From assembly GCA_963664245.1 (NCBI GenBank), contig OY760934.1, forward strand, positions 2,418,001-2,482,000: a stretch of DNA of 64,000 nucleotides. The letters run 5' to 3'. Shown here in pieces: positions 33,398-42,149 of the stretch. The notes under the pieces are model-generated. The model worked only from the letters and a program-made list of their open reading frames with translations. It was not told the DNA's origin and searched no databases. The stretch's first letter is position 1, and every line of letters starts with the position of its first letter. The DNA comes from GCA-2711565 sp963664245 (lineage in GTDB: Bacteria; Bacteroidota; Bacteroidia; Bacteroidales; GCA-2711565). The translations under genes were made by a program, and so were the position numbers.

Positions 33398-35107
33398 ATG
33401 AGAGGAATTAAGAAAAAAATAGTAGTATTTATCAGTTTATTTTTTGTTGTAATTGTTGCAAACAGTTATGCTGTAACGCCTGAAAAAAACAAGGTTAGAA
33501 ATGCACGTTTGTTTGCAAAGGCAAATTATGCTAAAAATAAAGGAGAAATTACACAAGCCGTTCGTATTTACCAAGAATGTTTAAATCTTGATCCCCAGGA
33601 TGCTGCTGCAATGTATGAGCTGGCTAACATTTACCTTGGTTCGCAAAAAATAAAGGAAGCAAAAAAATACGCTCTTAAAGCGAACGAAATTGACCCTGCA
33701 AATAGTTATTATAAAATATTGCTTTCTAACATTTATCTTGCCGAAGGAAATACAGAAAATGCGATAATCCTGCTGAAAGAACTTTCAAGGAATTTTCCGG
33801 GTAAGACCGATTTGTTACGTCAACTGGCTTATGTTTTAGTGGTGTCTAATAATTTTGAAGAAGCCATTGACGTGTTAGATCAGCTTGAAAAGAAAATGGG
33901 AGTAAATGAATTTATTTCTCTGCAAAAACAGCAGCTTTATCTCAAGCTAAACAAAACAGATGAGGCTATTGTTGAGATAGAAAAACTGATTGAACAAAAT
34001 CCGTTCGAAGTAAACTATTATGGTTTATTAGCCGAACTTTGTGTTAAAAACAACAAGGATGAAAAAGCCCTTTGGGCCTATGAGCAAATTGCTAAAATTG
34101 ACCCGGATGATGCCTACATTCATTTATCATTATTTGATTTTTACCGCAAACGTGAAAACGACGAAAAAGCCTTTGAAGAACTTAAACTGGCTTTTGCGAA
34201 TCCCGCTTTAAGTTTTGAGCCTAAGATACAAGTACTGTTATCTTATTATACCACCGAAGAAATTTATACCACTAAAACAGATAAAGCCCGGGAATTAGTT
34301 TGGATTTTAGAAGAAACACACCCGGATAACACCCGTGCCATGACACTCAAGGCCGATTTGTTGTACCGCAGCCAAGAATATGCTGAAGCACGAAAAGTAT
34401 TGCATAAGGTTTTGGCAAAAGATGACTCCCAATATTCCTGGAACGAATTATTGCTGATTGTCGAAACAGATTCTCAAAATTGGGATACGGTTGTTAGTTT
34501 AAGTAGTAAAATTATCAAAATGTTTCCTATCGAACCTTTGCCTTACTTGATATCCGGTCTCGGCAATATTCAGCTTGAAAATTACGAGCAGGCTGAAAAA
34601 CGCTTGGAAGCCGGAGTGAATTTGGTAAACAATAATCCTAATTTAAAAGCTCAGTTTTATTCGTATTTGGGAGATATATACCACCAACTTGAGAATATTT
34701 CAAAATCTGATCAGGCTTATGAAAATGCCCTGAAATACGACATGGCTAATTCAATGGTTTTAAATAATTATGCTTATTATTTGGCTGTTCGGGGAGAAAA
34801 ACTTGAAAAAGCGGATTGGATGTCAAAAAAAGCTATTGAGCTTGACCCGGAGAACAGTTCTAATTTAGATACCCGTGCCTGGGTGCTTTATAAAATGGAA
34901 AGATATGAAGCAGCTTTAATATATATTGAAAAAGCAGCATCCATTGATAAAACTCAAAGTGTTGAATTGCTCGAACACTATGGCGATATTCTTTACAAAT
35001 TAGGGGAGAAAAATAAAGCGGTTAAAAAGTGGAAAAAAGCCCGCGATTTGGGAGGAGGTTCAGAATATTTAGAGCAAAAAATAAACGAGAAAAAAATAAT
35101 AGAATAA
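33398..35107 (+). CDS. TPR-repeat protein of the DUF4292/EnvC envelope operon
   Basis: The protein has a signal segment (VVFISLFFVVIVANSYA) and then tetratricopeptide repeats along most of its 569 residues, for example KGEITQAVRIYQECLNLDPQ, DEKALWAYEQIAKIDPDDA and MERYEAALIYIEKAASID. I chose ATG 33398 over the TTG at 33389. The last part (LEHYGDILYKLGEKNKAVKKWKKARDLG, quoted here only by its ends LEHYGDILY and KKWKKARDLG) is typical of the TPR gene that precedes DUF4292 and EnvC-type genes in Bacteroidota. It is probably a periplasmic scaffold. A direct function is not known. Confidence 0.8.
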   Translation: MRGIKKKIVVFISLFFVVIVANSYAVTPEKNKVRNARLFAKANYAKNKGEITQAVRIYQECLNLDPQDAAAMYELANIYLGSQKIKEAKKYALKANEIDPANSYYKILLSNIYLAEGNTENAIILLKELSRNFPGKTDLLRQLAYVLVVSNNFEEAIDVLDQLEKKMGVNEFISLQKQQLYLKLNKTDEAIVEIEKLIEQNPFEVNYYGLLAELCVKNNKDEKALWAYEQIAKIDPDDAYIHLSLFDFYRKRENDEKAFEELKLAFANPALSFEPKIQVLLSYYTTEEIYTTKTDKARELVWILEETHPDNTRAMTLKADLLYRSQEYAEARKVLHKVLAKDDSQYSWNELLLIVETDSQNWDTVVSLSSKIIKMFPIEPLPYLISGLGNIQLENYEQAEKRLEAGVNLVNNNPNLKAQFYSYLGDIYHQLENISKSDQAYENALKYDMANSMVLNNYAYYLAVRGEKLEKADWMSKKAIELDPENSSNLDTRAWVLYKMERYEAALIYIEKAASIDKTQSVELLEHYGDILYKLGEKNKAVKKWKKARDLGGGSEYLEQKINEKKIIE

Positions 35108-35119
35108 GCAGAATAACAA

Positions 35120-35956
35120 ATGAAACGTAATCTCCTGTTTTTAACCTTGGCCGTGCTGATTGTTTTCAGTTCTTGTAATACCGTTCGAAAAACCTATAAA
35201 CAACCCCTGAAAGAACAGGGATCTGATTATTTGGTACAGAAACTGAAAGAAAGCGAATTAAACTTTGATTACTTTAGTGCCAAATTTAAATTGCACCTTT
35301 CTGAGGATAAGAAGAAAACATCTTTTAAAGGACAGGTTCGCATGCAAAAAGACAGCGTGATTTGGGTGAGCTTTTCCCCTTTACTGGGCATCGAAGTAGC
35401 TCGCATGCTCATTACCAACGATTCGGTAAAATTCATCAACCGCATGAATAAAACCTTTTTTAAAGGAGATTATACGTATTTGAATGAGTTTTTTGATACA
35501 AACCTTGACTTTAACGTTTTACAGGGGCTTATTCTGGGGAATGATTTTAGTCATTATGAGATTAATAAATTTCGTGCGTTTATCGATAACATGGAATATC
35601 GTCTCTCTACAGCAGCCCGTCATAAGCTAAAAAAATATTTAAAAATTCACGAAACAGAACCCAATGTGTTTATCCAAAACATTTGGTTGAACCCTTACAA
35701 TTTTAAGATTACACAAATACAACTTAAAGAATTGTATAAAGAGAGTAAAAAATTACAAGTGAATTACGAAGAATTTGTAGATATTAATTCGCAATTATTC
35801 CCTAAAAACATTAATTTTAACCTGCAAGCTGAAAAGAAATTTGAAGTCGTGATAGATTATTCAAAAATTGATGTAAACGAGGAAACAAATTTTCCGTTTA
35901 AGGTTCCGTCAAAATATGAATCAATCTCCCGCTTAAATGAATCAGGGAAAAAATGA
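35120..35956 (+). CDS. DUF4292 lipoprotein
   Basis: The 278-residue product has a lipobox ending in SSC (Cys19) and a LolA/LolB-like fold as annotated for DUF4292: LNFDYFSAKFKLHL, then FKGQVRMQKDSVIWVSFSP, and LLGIEVARMLITNDSVKFI. It begins 12 bp after the TPR gene and its stop overlaps the EnvC start by 4 bp. The conserved order TPR-DUF4292-EnvC suggests a shared task in envelope assembly or division, but no activity is established. Confidence 0.85.
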   Translation: MKRNLLFLTLAVLIVFSSCNTVRKTYKQPLKEQGSDYLVQKLKESELNFDYFSAKFKLHLSEDKKKTSFKGQVRMQKDSVIWVSFSPLLGIEVARMLITNDSVKFINRMNKTFFKGDYTYLNEFFDTNLDFNVLQGLILGNDFSHYEINKFRAFIDNMEYRLSTAARHKLKKYLKIHETEPNVFIQNIWLNPYNFKITQIQLKELYKESKKLQVNYEEFVDINSQLFPKNINFNLQAEKKFEVVIDYSKIDVNEETNFPFKVPSKYESISRLNESGKK

Positions 35957-37194
35957 GTTCAAAAAAAAGAATACAAATTTATAGCGCGTTTATCATTCTT
36001 CTGGGTTTGTTATTGTTGAACCCAACCGAAAATTACGCTCAAAACCAAAAATCAGCCCTTCAGCAAAACGTTCGCCGTTTAGAGGGGGAAATATCCTACA
36101 CCAATAAATTACTGGAATCTACCCGCCAAAATAAGTCCAATTCGCTAGAGGAACTGGTTTTATTAAATAATAAAATCAAACAACGTGAGAGCCTGATTGA
36201 CGTAATGACCAAAGAAATTCAATTTCTGACAAAGTCTATTGGTAAAAACGAGGAGGAAATAGAGAAACTGAATAAAGAACTTGAGCAACTAAAAAAAGAG
36301 TACGGCAAGCTGATATACTTTGCTTATAAAAACAGGAATTCTTCCGATCGTTTAATGTTTATTTTTTCGGCCGAAAGTTTTAACCAGGCATACCAGCGGT
36401 TAAAATATTTGCAGTATTACGGGGTTTACCGTAAAAATCAGGCGGTTTTAATTGAACAAACCAAAGATACCCTGAACGCAATCATCAATAAACTTGCAGA
36501 ACAAAAAACAGATAAAGAATCTTTAATAAAGAACCAACAAAAAGAAGTTCGGAAACTTAACCTTGAAAAATCAGACAAGCAACGCACGATAAATAAACTT
36601 GGCAAGAAGGAACGTCAGCTTCGGGCAGATTTACGCGAAAAACAAAAGAAAGCCGACCGACTAACTAAAGCTATTGAAGATATTATTGCGAAAGAAATTC
36701 GTTTGGCGGCCCAAAGGAAAAATGCCGAAAAAAAGGAAGCTTCAATAGCCATGACCCCGGACGAACAAAAATTATCTTCTACTTTTTTCGAAAACAAAGG
36801 AAAATTGCCCTGGCCAACGGAAAGAGGTGTAATTTCCAGTACCTTTGGCATACACCCCCATCCGGTTTTGAAAAGAAACAAAATTAAAAATAACGGAATA
36901 AATATTCTGACCGTAAAAGGCCAAAAAGTCCGAAGCATCTTTAATGGTGTTGTAATTAGTATCCGAACAATCCACAATCATAAAGTTGTGTTGGTTCGGC
37001 ATGGGGAATATTTTTCGGTGTATTCGAATTTGAGTACAGTGAGTGTTCGCCAGGGAGAAAATGTTAAAACCAAACAAGAGATAGGTATTATAAATACAGA
37101 TATTTCCAATGGTAAAACGGAACTCCATTTCGAAATCTGGAAAGGTACGGTAATACAAAATCCGGCCAGTTGGCTTGCAAAATCTTCAAATTAA
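35953..37194 (+). CDS. EnvC-like murein hydrolase activator (M23/LytM domain)
   Basis: The 413-residue product has a signal peptide, a long coiled coil (about 30-255) and a C-terminal LytM domain (about 290-410) that starts at STFGIHPHPVLKRN. The zinc-site aspartate of active M23 enzymes is replaced (GINI for GxDI), and the HxH motif reads ELH, so the domain has probably lost catalysis, as in E. coli EnvC, which activates amidases instead. An amidase gene (55883) is elsewhere in the window and could be its partner (inference). Its 3' end lies 2 bp from the convergent buk gene. Confidence 0.85.
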   Translation: MSSKKRIQIYSAFIILLGLLLLNPTENYAQNQKSALQQNVRRLEGEISYTNKLLESTRQNKSNSLEELVLLNNKIKQRESLIDVMTKEIQFLTKSIGKNEEEIEKLNKELEQLKKEYGKLIYFAYKNRNSSDRLMFIFSAESFNQAYQRLKYLQYYGVYRKNQAVLIEQTKDTLNAIINKLAEQKTDKESLIKNQQKEVRKLNLEKSDKQRTINKLGKKERQLRADLREKQKKADRLTKAIEDIIAKEIRLAAQRKNAEKKEASIAMTPDEQKLSSTFFENKGKLPWPTERGVISSTFGIHPHPVLKRNKIKNNGINILTVKGQKVRSIFNGVVISIRTIHNHKVVLVRHGEYFSVYSNLSTVSVRQGENVKTKQEIGIINTDISNGKTELHFEIWKGTVIQNPASWLAKSSN

Positions 37195-37196
37195 AC

Positions 37197-38273
37197 TTAC
37201 TCGTAAATTCGGGGTGTAAGTTCTCCGCGGATTACCCGAAGGGCATTCAGTGCCAATGCTTTCATTTCATCTTCGCCCGGATAAACATGTACCGGTCCAA
37301 AGCGTTCAACGCGGTTACGAACTTGTTGAACAAACCAACGGTCGTGTGCAATTCCTCCGGTAATTAAAATTGCATCCACATCTCCTTCCAGTACAGCTGC
37401 CATGCTTCCAATTTCTTTCGCTACCTGGTAAGCCATGGCAGAGTAAATGAGTTCTGCTTTTTTATCGCCGGCTTCAACTTTTTGTTCAACCTCGTAAGCA
37501 TTATTGGTGCCTAAATAAGCAACCAATCCGCCTTGTCCGGTAATCATTTTTTTGATTTCCTTATAAGTGTATTTTCCGCTAAAACATAGTTTTGCCAAAT
37601 CCCCAACAGGGAGTGTCCCGCTTCGTTCGGGCGAAAACGGTCCTTCACCGTCCAGAGCCTGGTTAACATCTATAACACGTCCTTTTTTGTGTGCTCCAAC
37701 CGAAACTCCTCCTCCTAAATGAACAACAATCAGGTTCAGGTCTTCGTATTTTTTGAGGGTTTGTTTGGCGTGTTCGCGGGCAATTGCTTTTTGGTTCAAT
37801 GCATGGAAAACAGAAATCCGGTTGAATTCGGGATGTCCTGAAACACGGGCAATTTCATCAAGTTCATCAACCACCACAGGATCGGTAATATAAGCCTTGG
37901 CATCGGGTAATGATTTAGCAATATCGTCAGCGATTAAGCCTCCCAAATTACTGGCGTGTTCTCCAATCGGGCTGTTGTACAAATCACGTTTCATTGCTTC
38001 GTTTACCTCGTAAACCCCCGATTCAATTGGTTTTACCAATCCGCCCCGTCCTACAATTGCTTTGACATGATTTTCGCTGATTTCAGCCTCATTCAATTCA
38101 TCAATAATCAATTGTTTTCTAAAAGGAAGTTGATCGGTAATTGTTTCATACTTTTCGAGTTCTTCGGAAGTATGTTTTATGTTTTTTACAAAAATGGGAT
38201 CTTCGTTATGATAAACCGCAATTTTTGTAGAGGTTGATCCGGGATTTATAGCCAGAATTCTGATTTGTTCCAT
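37197..38273 (-). CDS. buk: Butyrate kinase (or branched-chain fatty acid kinase)
   Basis: The 358-residue ASKHA-fold acyl kinase has the phosphate-binding start ILAINPGSTSTKIAVYHNE, the LIVVHLGGGVSVGAHKKGRV loop and the ITGGIAHD region. It turns butyryl-phosphate, or isobutyryl/isovaleryl-phosphate, plus ADP into the acid and ATP. It follows the phosphotransacylase gene by 20 bp, so the pair makes the last two steps of acyl-CoA fermentation. Length and motifs are normal. Confidence 0.92.
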   Translation of the reverse strand: MEQIRILAINPGSTSTKIAVYHNEDPIFVKNIKHTSEELEKYETITDQLPFRKQLIIDELNEAEISENHVKAIVGRGGLVKPIESGVYEVNEAMKRDLYNSPIGEHASNLGGLIADDIAKSLPDAKAYITDPVVVDELDEIARVSGHPEFNRISVFHALNQKAIAREHAKQTLKKYEDLNLIVVHLGGGVSVGAHKKGRVIDVNQALDGEGPFSPERSGTLPVGDLAKLCFSGKYTYKEIKKMITGQGGLVAYLGTNNAYEVEQKVEAGDKKAELIYSAMAYQVAKEIGSMAAVLEGDVDAILITGGIAHDRWFVQQVRNRVERFGPVHVYPGEDEMKALALNALRVIRGELTPRIYE

Positions 38274-38293
38274 GCTTTTTATTTGTTATTGAA

Positions 38294-39190
38294 TTAACCA
38301 ATAGCTGCAGCAAGAGCAATAGATAAGAATTTACTTTTTTCTGAGTCGGCTCTGGATGTTAATACAATTGGTACCTGAGCTCCCATGATAACGGCAGCAG
38401 CGGTGGCTCCGCCAAGGAAGTTCAATGATTTATATAAAATATTAGCTCCGTCAATGCTTGGTCCCAGGATGATATCTACATCCCCGGCAACTTCACTGGT
38501 GATATCTTTTAGTTCGGCAGCTTTTTTAGAAACCGCATTATCAATGGCTAATGGTCCGTCAATGATACAACCTTTAATTTGTTTACGGTAGTTCATCATC
38601 GAAATGGTTGCAGCATGCATAGTGGCTTCCATTTTAGGATTTATGGTTTCAACAGAACCAACAACGGCAACTTTTGGATTCGGATTTCCTAAATTGTGGA
38701 AAGCTTCAACTGCATTTTCAATGATTGCAATTTTTTGTTCAAGGTCGGGGGCAACATTCATCGCGGCATCAGTAACACCTAGTAATTTATGATAGAAAGG
38801 AGTTTCAAAAACCGCAACATGACTTAAAGTTGCTCCTTTACGAAGGCCACATTCTTTATCTAAAACGCATTTTAATAATACGCCGGTACTAACCAACCCC
38901 TTCATTAAAATATCTGCTTCGCCATTGCGGATTAGCTTAACCGCTTCTTTACTAGCTTCTCTTGAATCTTCAATATTAACAATCCGGATGTTTGAAAGAT
39001 CAAATTGAATTTTCTTTGCAATGGATCGGATGGCTTTTTCGTCGCCAACCAAAATCGGATCAATGATTCCTTCTTTTTGGGCATTTTGAACAGCTTCCAA
39101 TACGTGTTGATCGCCAGCAGCAGCCACGACAATTTTTCGGGTTGTTTTGTTTTTTGCTTTGTCCACAACTTCCGATAAATGTTTAATCAT
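38294..39190 (-). CDS. ptb: Phosphate butyryltransferase
   Basis: The 298-residue product belongs to the phosphate acetyl/butyryltransferase family: KIVVAAAGDQHVLEAV, ADILMKGLVSTGVLL, VTDAAMNVAPDL, and ILGPSIDGANILYKSL with MGAQVPIVLTSRAD at the end. It transfers butyryl or branched acyl groups from CoA to phosphate ahead of the kinase. Short length (about 300) and pairing with buk favour Ptb over Pta. It is divergent from tnaA, which points to energy gain from amino acids. Confidence 0.9.
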   Translation of the reverse strand: MIKHLSEVVDKAKNKTTRKIVVAAAGDQHVLEAVQNAQKEGIIDPILVGDEKAIRSIAKKIQFDLSNIRIVNIEDSREASKEAVKLIRNGEADILMKGLVSTGVLLKCVLDKECGLRKGATLSHVAVFETPFYHKLLGVTDAAMNVAPDLEQKIAIIENAVEAFHNLGNPNPKVAVVGSVETINPKMEATMHAATISMMNYRKQIKGCIIDGPLAIDNAVSKKAAELKDITSEVAGDVDIILGPSIDGANILYKSLNFLGGATAAAVIMGAQVPIVLTSRADSEKSKFLSIALAAAIG

Positions 39191-39242
39191 CTCTACTTTA
39201 AAATTTTATGTGTTTAAATAACCTAATGTGTGCGGTTTTTTG

Positions 39243-39250
39243 CAAAAGTA
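39243..39250 (-). promoter_or_regulatory. -7 box of ptb-buk
   Basis: TACTTTTG on the minus strand fits TAnnTTTG, 52 bp upstream of the ptb start. Confidence 0.5.
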
Positions 39251-39332
39251 TAAAAATATAAGCAAGAGACATACATGAGTTGTTAACTTTTTAACAGAAA
39301 AATTTTAAATAAACATTCTTTTTTATTTTTTC

Positions 39333-39340
39333 TATCTTTG
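39333..39340 (+). promoter_or_regulatory. -7 box of tnaA
   Basis: TATCTTTG is a perfect -7 match. It would give a leader of about 140 nt before the tnaA ATG, and that leader contains a 24-codon ORF starting at 39360. No clear -33 box is seen. Confidence 0.5.
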
Positions 39341-39359
39341 TGCCCATAAGATAAGAACA

Positions 39360-39434
39360 ATGATTTCTTTGATTAACATTAACCGGAAACAAAACTTCCT
39401 CAATATCAAAAAGCGGGATTCATTTCACGTCTAA
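39360..39434 (+). CDS. Possible leader peptide of tnaA (24 codons)
   Basis: ATG at 39360 opens a short frame (start MISLININRK, end KKRDSFHV) that stops 55 bp before tnaA and lies just after the tnaA -7 box. It could be a regulatory leader. It has no tryptophan and no C-terminal proline like E. coli TnaC, so the same arrest mechanism is not supported. It may also be chance. Confidence 0.3.
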   Translation: MISLININRKQNFLNIKKRDSFHV

Positions 39435-39489
39435 TCTTTTTTAGAAACCCGTTAATTTTCTTATTTATTTACTTTAAAAATTTGATATT

Positions 39490-40866
39490 ATGGAATTTCC
39501 ATTTGCAGAATCATATAAAATAAAAATGGTTGAGGCCATTAAAAAAAGCACAAAAGAAGAACGCCTCAACTGGATTAAAGAAGCCAAGTATAATTTATTT
39601 AACCTAAGCAGCGATAAAGTTTTTATAGACCTTTTAACCGATTCAGGAACCGGAGCCATGAGCGACAAACAATGGTCAGCTATGATGGTGGGCGATGAAA
39701 GTTATGCTGGTGCTTCTTCGTATTATAACCTTAAAAATGCCATCAAAAAAATTCTTGGTTTTGATTTCTTTTTACCAACGCATCAGGGCAGGGCTGCTGA
39801 AAATGTTTTGTTCTCGGCCATGCTAAAAGACGGTGACTTGGTTCCTGGAAACTCACACTTTGACACCACCAAAGGGCACATCGAATTCCGCAAAGCATTT
39901 GCGGTAGATTGTACCATTGACGAAGCTTTTGATACGGCCATTATTCATCCGTTTAAAGGAAATATTGATCCGGAAAAACTGGAAAAGGTTCTGAAAGAAA
40001 ATCCAAAAGAAAAAATTCCGCTCATCATTTTTACGGTTACCTGTAATTCATCAGGCGGCCAGCCGGTAAGTATGGAAAATATCAAAGAAGTTTCGGCTTT
40101 AGCCAAAAAATATGGTATTCCGTTGATTTTTGATTCGGCTCGTTTTGCTGAAAACGCTTATTTCATTAAGACCCGTGAAAAAGGATATGAAGACAAAAGT
40201 ATCAAAGAAATTGTCAAAGAAATGTATTCTTATGCTGACGGAATGACCATGAGCAGTAAAAAAGATGCCATTGTTAATATGGGTGGTTTTATTGCGTTGA
40301 GAGATGAAGAACTTTGTAAAAAAGCTTCAATGTATAGCATTATGTTTGAAGGCTATTTGACCTATGGCGGAATGTCGGGGCGTGATATGAATGCTTTGGC
40401 CCAGGGATTGGATGAAGGAACCGAATTTGAATATCTGGAAACCCGTATCGGTCAGGTGGCTTATTTGGGACAAAAACTGCTTGATTATGGGGTGCCTGTA
40501 ATGGTTCCGTTTGGCGGTCATGCTATTTTTGTAGATGCCAAAAAATTCTTGCCAAATGTTCCGAAGGAAGAATTTATTGCTCAAACACTGGCTGTTGAAT
40601 TGTACGTTGAAGGCGGGGTTCGTGCCGTTGAAATAGGTGCGATTTTAGCTGACCGCGATCCCATTACCCGCGAAAACCGTTATCCCGAGCTGGAATTGGT
40701 TCGCATGGCTATTCCGCGCCGTACTTATACCAACAATCACATGGATTATGTAGCGACAGCTTTGGCTAATGTTTATGACCGTAGAAGTCAATTAAAACGC
40801 GGGCTTAAAATTGTAAATGAAGCCCCGATTCTTCGTCATTTTACAGTTGGACTAGAAAGATTGTAA
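39490..40866 (+). CDS. tnaA: Tryptophanase
   Basis: The 458-residue PLP enzyme splits tryptophan into indole, pyruvate and ammonia. It shows the beta-eliminating lyase signatures DLLTDSGTGAMSDKQW, PTHQGRAAENVL, GNSHFDTTKGH and FDSARFAENAYFIK, and the PLP lysine in MSSKKDAIVNMGG (Lys257/258). The wording DSARFAENAYF and AVEIGAILADRDP matches tryptophanase of Bacteroides better than tyrosine phenol-lyase, which reads DATR at that place. Length is normal. A strong stem-loop follows the gene. Confidence 0.9.
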   Translation: MEFPFAESYKIKMVEAIKKSTKEERLNWIKEAKYNLFNLSSDKVFIDLLTDSGTGAMSDKQWSAMMVGDESYAGASSYYNLKNAIKKILGFDFFLPTHQGRAAENVLFSAMLKDGDLVPGNSHFDTTKGHIEFRKAFAVDCTIDEAFDTAIIHPFKGNIDPEKLEKVLKENPKEKIPLIIFTVTCNSSGGQPVSMENIKEVSALAKKYGIPLIFDSARFAENAYFIKTREKGYEDKSIKEIVKEMYSYADGMTMSSKKDAIVNMGGFIALRDEELCKKASMYSIMFEGYLTYGGMSGRDMNALAQGLDEGTEFEYLETRIGQVAYLGQKLLDYGVPVMVPFGGHAIFVDAKKFLPNVPKEEFIAQTLAVELYVEGGVRAVEIGAILADRDPITRENRYPELELVRMAIPRRTYTNNHMDYVATALANVYDRRSQLKRGLKIVNEAPILRHFTVGLERL

Positions 40867-40885
40867 TCTCATTCAGATTATTATA

Positions 40886-40893
40886 TAATTTTG
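40886..40893 (+). promoter_or_regulatory. -7 box ahead of the MntP-like gene
   Basis: TAATTTTG fits TAnnTTTG. The predicted start of transcription would fall inside the following stem-loop, which would let this gene escape termination of tnaA transcripts. Confidence 0.4.
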
Positions 40894-40928
40894 TGCCATT
40901 AATCATCATGATTGATGGCACTTTTTTA
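40893..40928 (+). terminator. Rho-independent terminator after tnaA
   Basis: GTGCCAT-T-AATCAT, one C, then ATGATT-G-ATGGCAC pair almost perfectly and are followed by CTTTTTTATT. It ends only 2 bp before the ATG of the next gene. Confidence 0.8.
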
Positions 40929-40930
40929 TT

Positions 40931-41497
40931 ATGATCGCAACACTTGATTTAATTATTTTAATTTTTGCCGTTGCAAGCAGTGTATTTGCAACTTCACTAA
41001 TTGCTCATGTTCAAAAATGTTTGTCGGGCATTGGTAAGTTAAAAATACTAATTGTTTTTTCGGTGATGGCGGTCATGCTGTTTTTGGCCGGAACCGAAAT
41101 AACAAAATCCATCAAAATCCTTTATCCCAAACTAGGTGGGTGGATGAGTGTAGTTATTTTCGGGATTCTTGGGGTTCGTTATATTTTAAAAGCATTTAAA
41201 TTTAAAACAGAAGAACGCTTTTTTGATTTCACCAATTTCCGGGTTGTATTAGGGGTTTCTGTTGCTTTGGGAATTGATTATTTGATTCTGGGTCTTGGTT
41301 TTGCCTTCCTCTCGTATGATAAAGAAATGGTGTTATATGTTATTCCGGCCTTTACATTTATTGCAACATGGTTTGGGTTGATTTTAGGAAAGAAATTTGG
41401 GAAATTTGAATGGGGAAACCGCATGATGTATTTGGGAGGGTTATTTCTTGCCGGGATAGCCGTCAAATTTATCCTGGCCTTTTTAAACGTTTTATAG
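40931..41497 (+). CDS. MntP/DUF204-like six-helix membrane protein
   Basis: The 188-residue product has about six membrane helices in two blocks of three, the layout of MntP manganese exporters: a first block at about 5-105 and a second at about 110-188. The first helix ends in SSVFATSL, where MntP has its DAFAVS metal-site aspartate. That residue is not in place here, so manganese transport is uncertain. A second block repeat (VVLGVSVALGIDYLILGLGF) has an aspartate at about position 119. It lies 8 bp before queD. Confidence 0.45.
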   Translation: MIATLDLIILIFAVASSVFATSLIAHVQKCLSGIGKLKILIVFSVMAVMLFLAGTEITKSIKILYPKLGGWMSVVIFGILGVRYILKAFKFKTEERFFDFTNFRVVLGVSVALGIDYLILGLGFAFLSYDKEMVLYVIPAFTFIATWFGLILGKKFGKFEWGNRMMYLGGLFLAGIAVKFILAFLNVL

Positions 41498-41505
41498 TCA
41501 TAAAA

Positions 41506-41961
41506 ATGAAAAAACAAAAAATAAGAATTACCAAAGAGTTTAAATTTGAAATGGCACATGCCTTGCCAAACCATAATGGCCCGTGTAAAAATATTCATGG
41601 ACATTCTTATACGTTGTCGGTTACGGTTATCGGTTTTCCTGTTGAAGATAAAACCCGCCCTGACCATGGAATGATTATGGATTTTGGAGATTTAAAAAAA
41701 ATTGTAAATACCAATGTGGTTAATGTTTTTGACCATGCTTTGGTTCTGAATAAAAACACCGAAAAAACTTTAAAAACAGAATTAGCTAAAAATTTTGAAA
41801 AACTGTTTTGGGTAGATTACCACCCAACCAGCGAAAATTTAATCGTAGATTTTGTAAACAGAATTCAGCCCCAATTACCCGGTGATGTTAATCTTTACAG
41901 TCTAACTCTCAGAGAAACCGCAACTTCACTTGCAGAATGGCAGGCAAGCGATAATGTTTAG
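41506..41961 (+). CDS. queD: 6-carboxytetrahydropterin synthase (QueD family)
   Basis: The 151-residue product has the zinc histidines His18, His31 and His33 and catalytic Cys27 in FEMAHAL and CKNIHGHSY, and the C-terminal glutamate of the LRETATSLAEW signature. QueD turns dihydroneopterin triphosphate into 6-carboxytetrahydropterin for queuosine. I chose ATG 41506; a longer frame from 41410 would run into the preceding gene and adds no family sequence. The short start MKKQKIRITKEFKFEMAH is normal. Confidence 0.9.
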   Translation: MKKQKIRITKEFKFEMAHALPNHNGPCKNIHGHSYTLSVTVIGFPVEDKTRPDHGMIMDFGDLKKIVNTNVVNVFDHALVLNKNTEKTLKTELAKNFEKLFWVDYHPTSENLIVDFVNRIQPQLPGDVNLYSLTLRETATSLAEWQASDNV

Positions 41962-42037
41962 TTGTTCGGGTGTTGTTAATAAATTGAAAAACATTTGTTT
42001 TTTATGTAAAATGTTTTCATATGTTCCGGAATATTTC

Positions 42038-42045
42038 TACTTTTG
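42038..42045 (+). promoter_or_regulatory. -7 box ahead of the TM/zinc-ribbon gene
   Basis: TACTTTTG fits TAnnTTTG. The leader to the ATG at 42150 is about 100 nt and includes a small ATTACTT/AAGTAAT stem (42054-42080). Confidence 0.45.
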
Positions 42046-42149
42046 CCTACCCCCATTACTTAACAGAGCATTAAAAGTAATCTTTATGAGTTTATTTATC
42101 TAAACTTCATATTTTTTATTTATTAGAATTGTTTAATAAATTAATTATT

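Noticed and set aside
39490..40866. Reading the gene as tyrosine phenol-lyase
   Set aside because: DSARFAENAYF and AVEIGAILADRDP fit tryptophanase; tyrosine phenol-lyase has DATR and a different C-terminal pattern.
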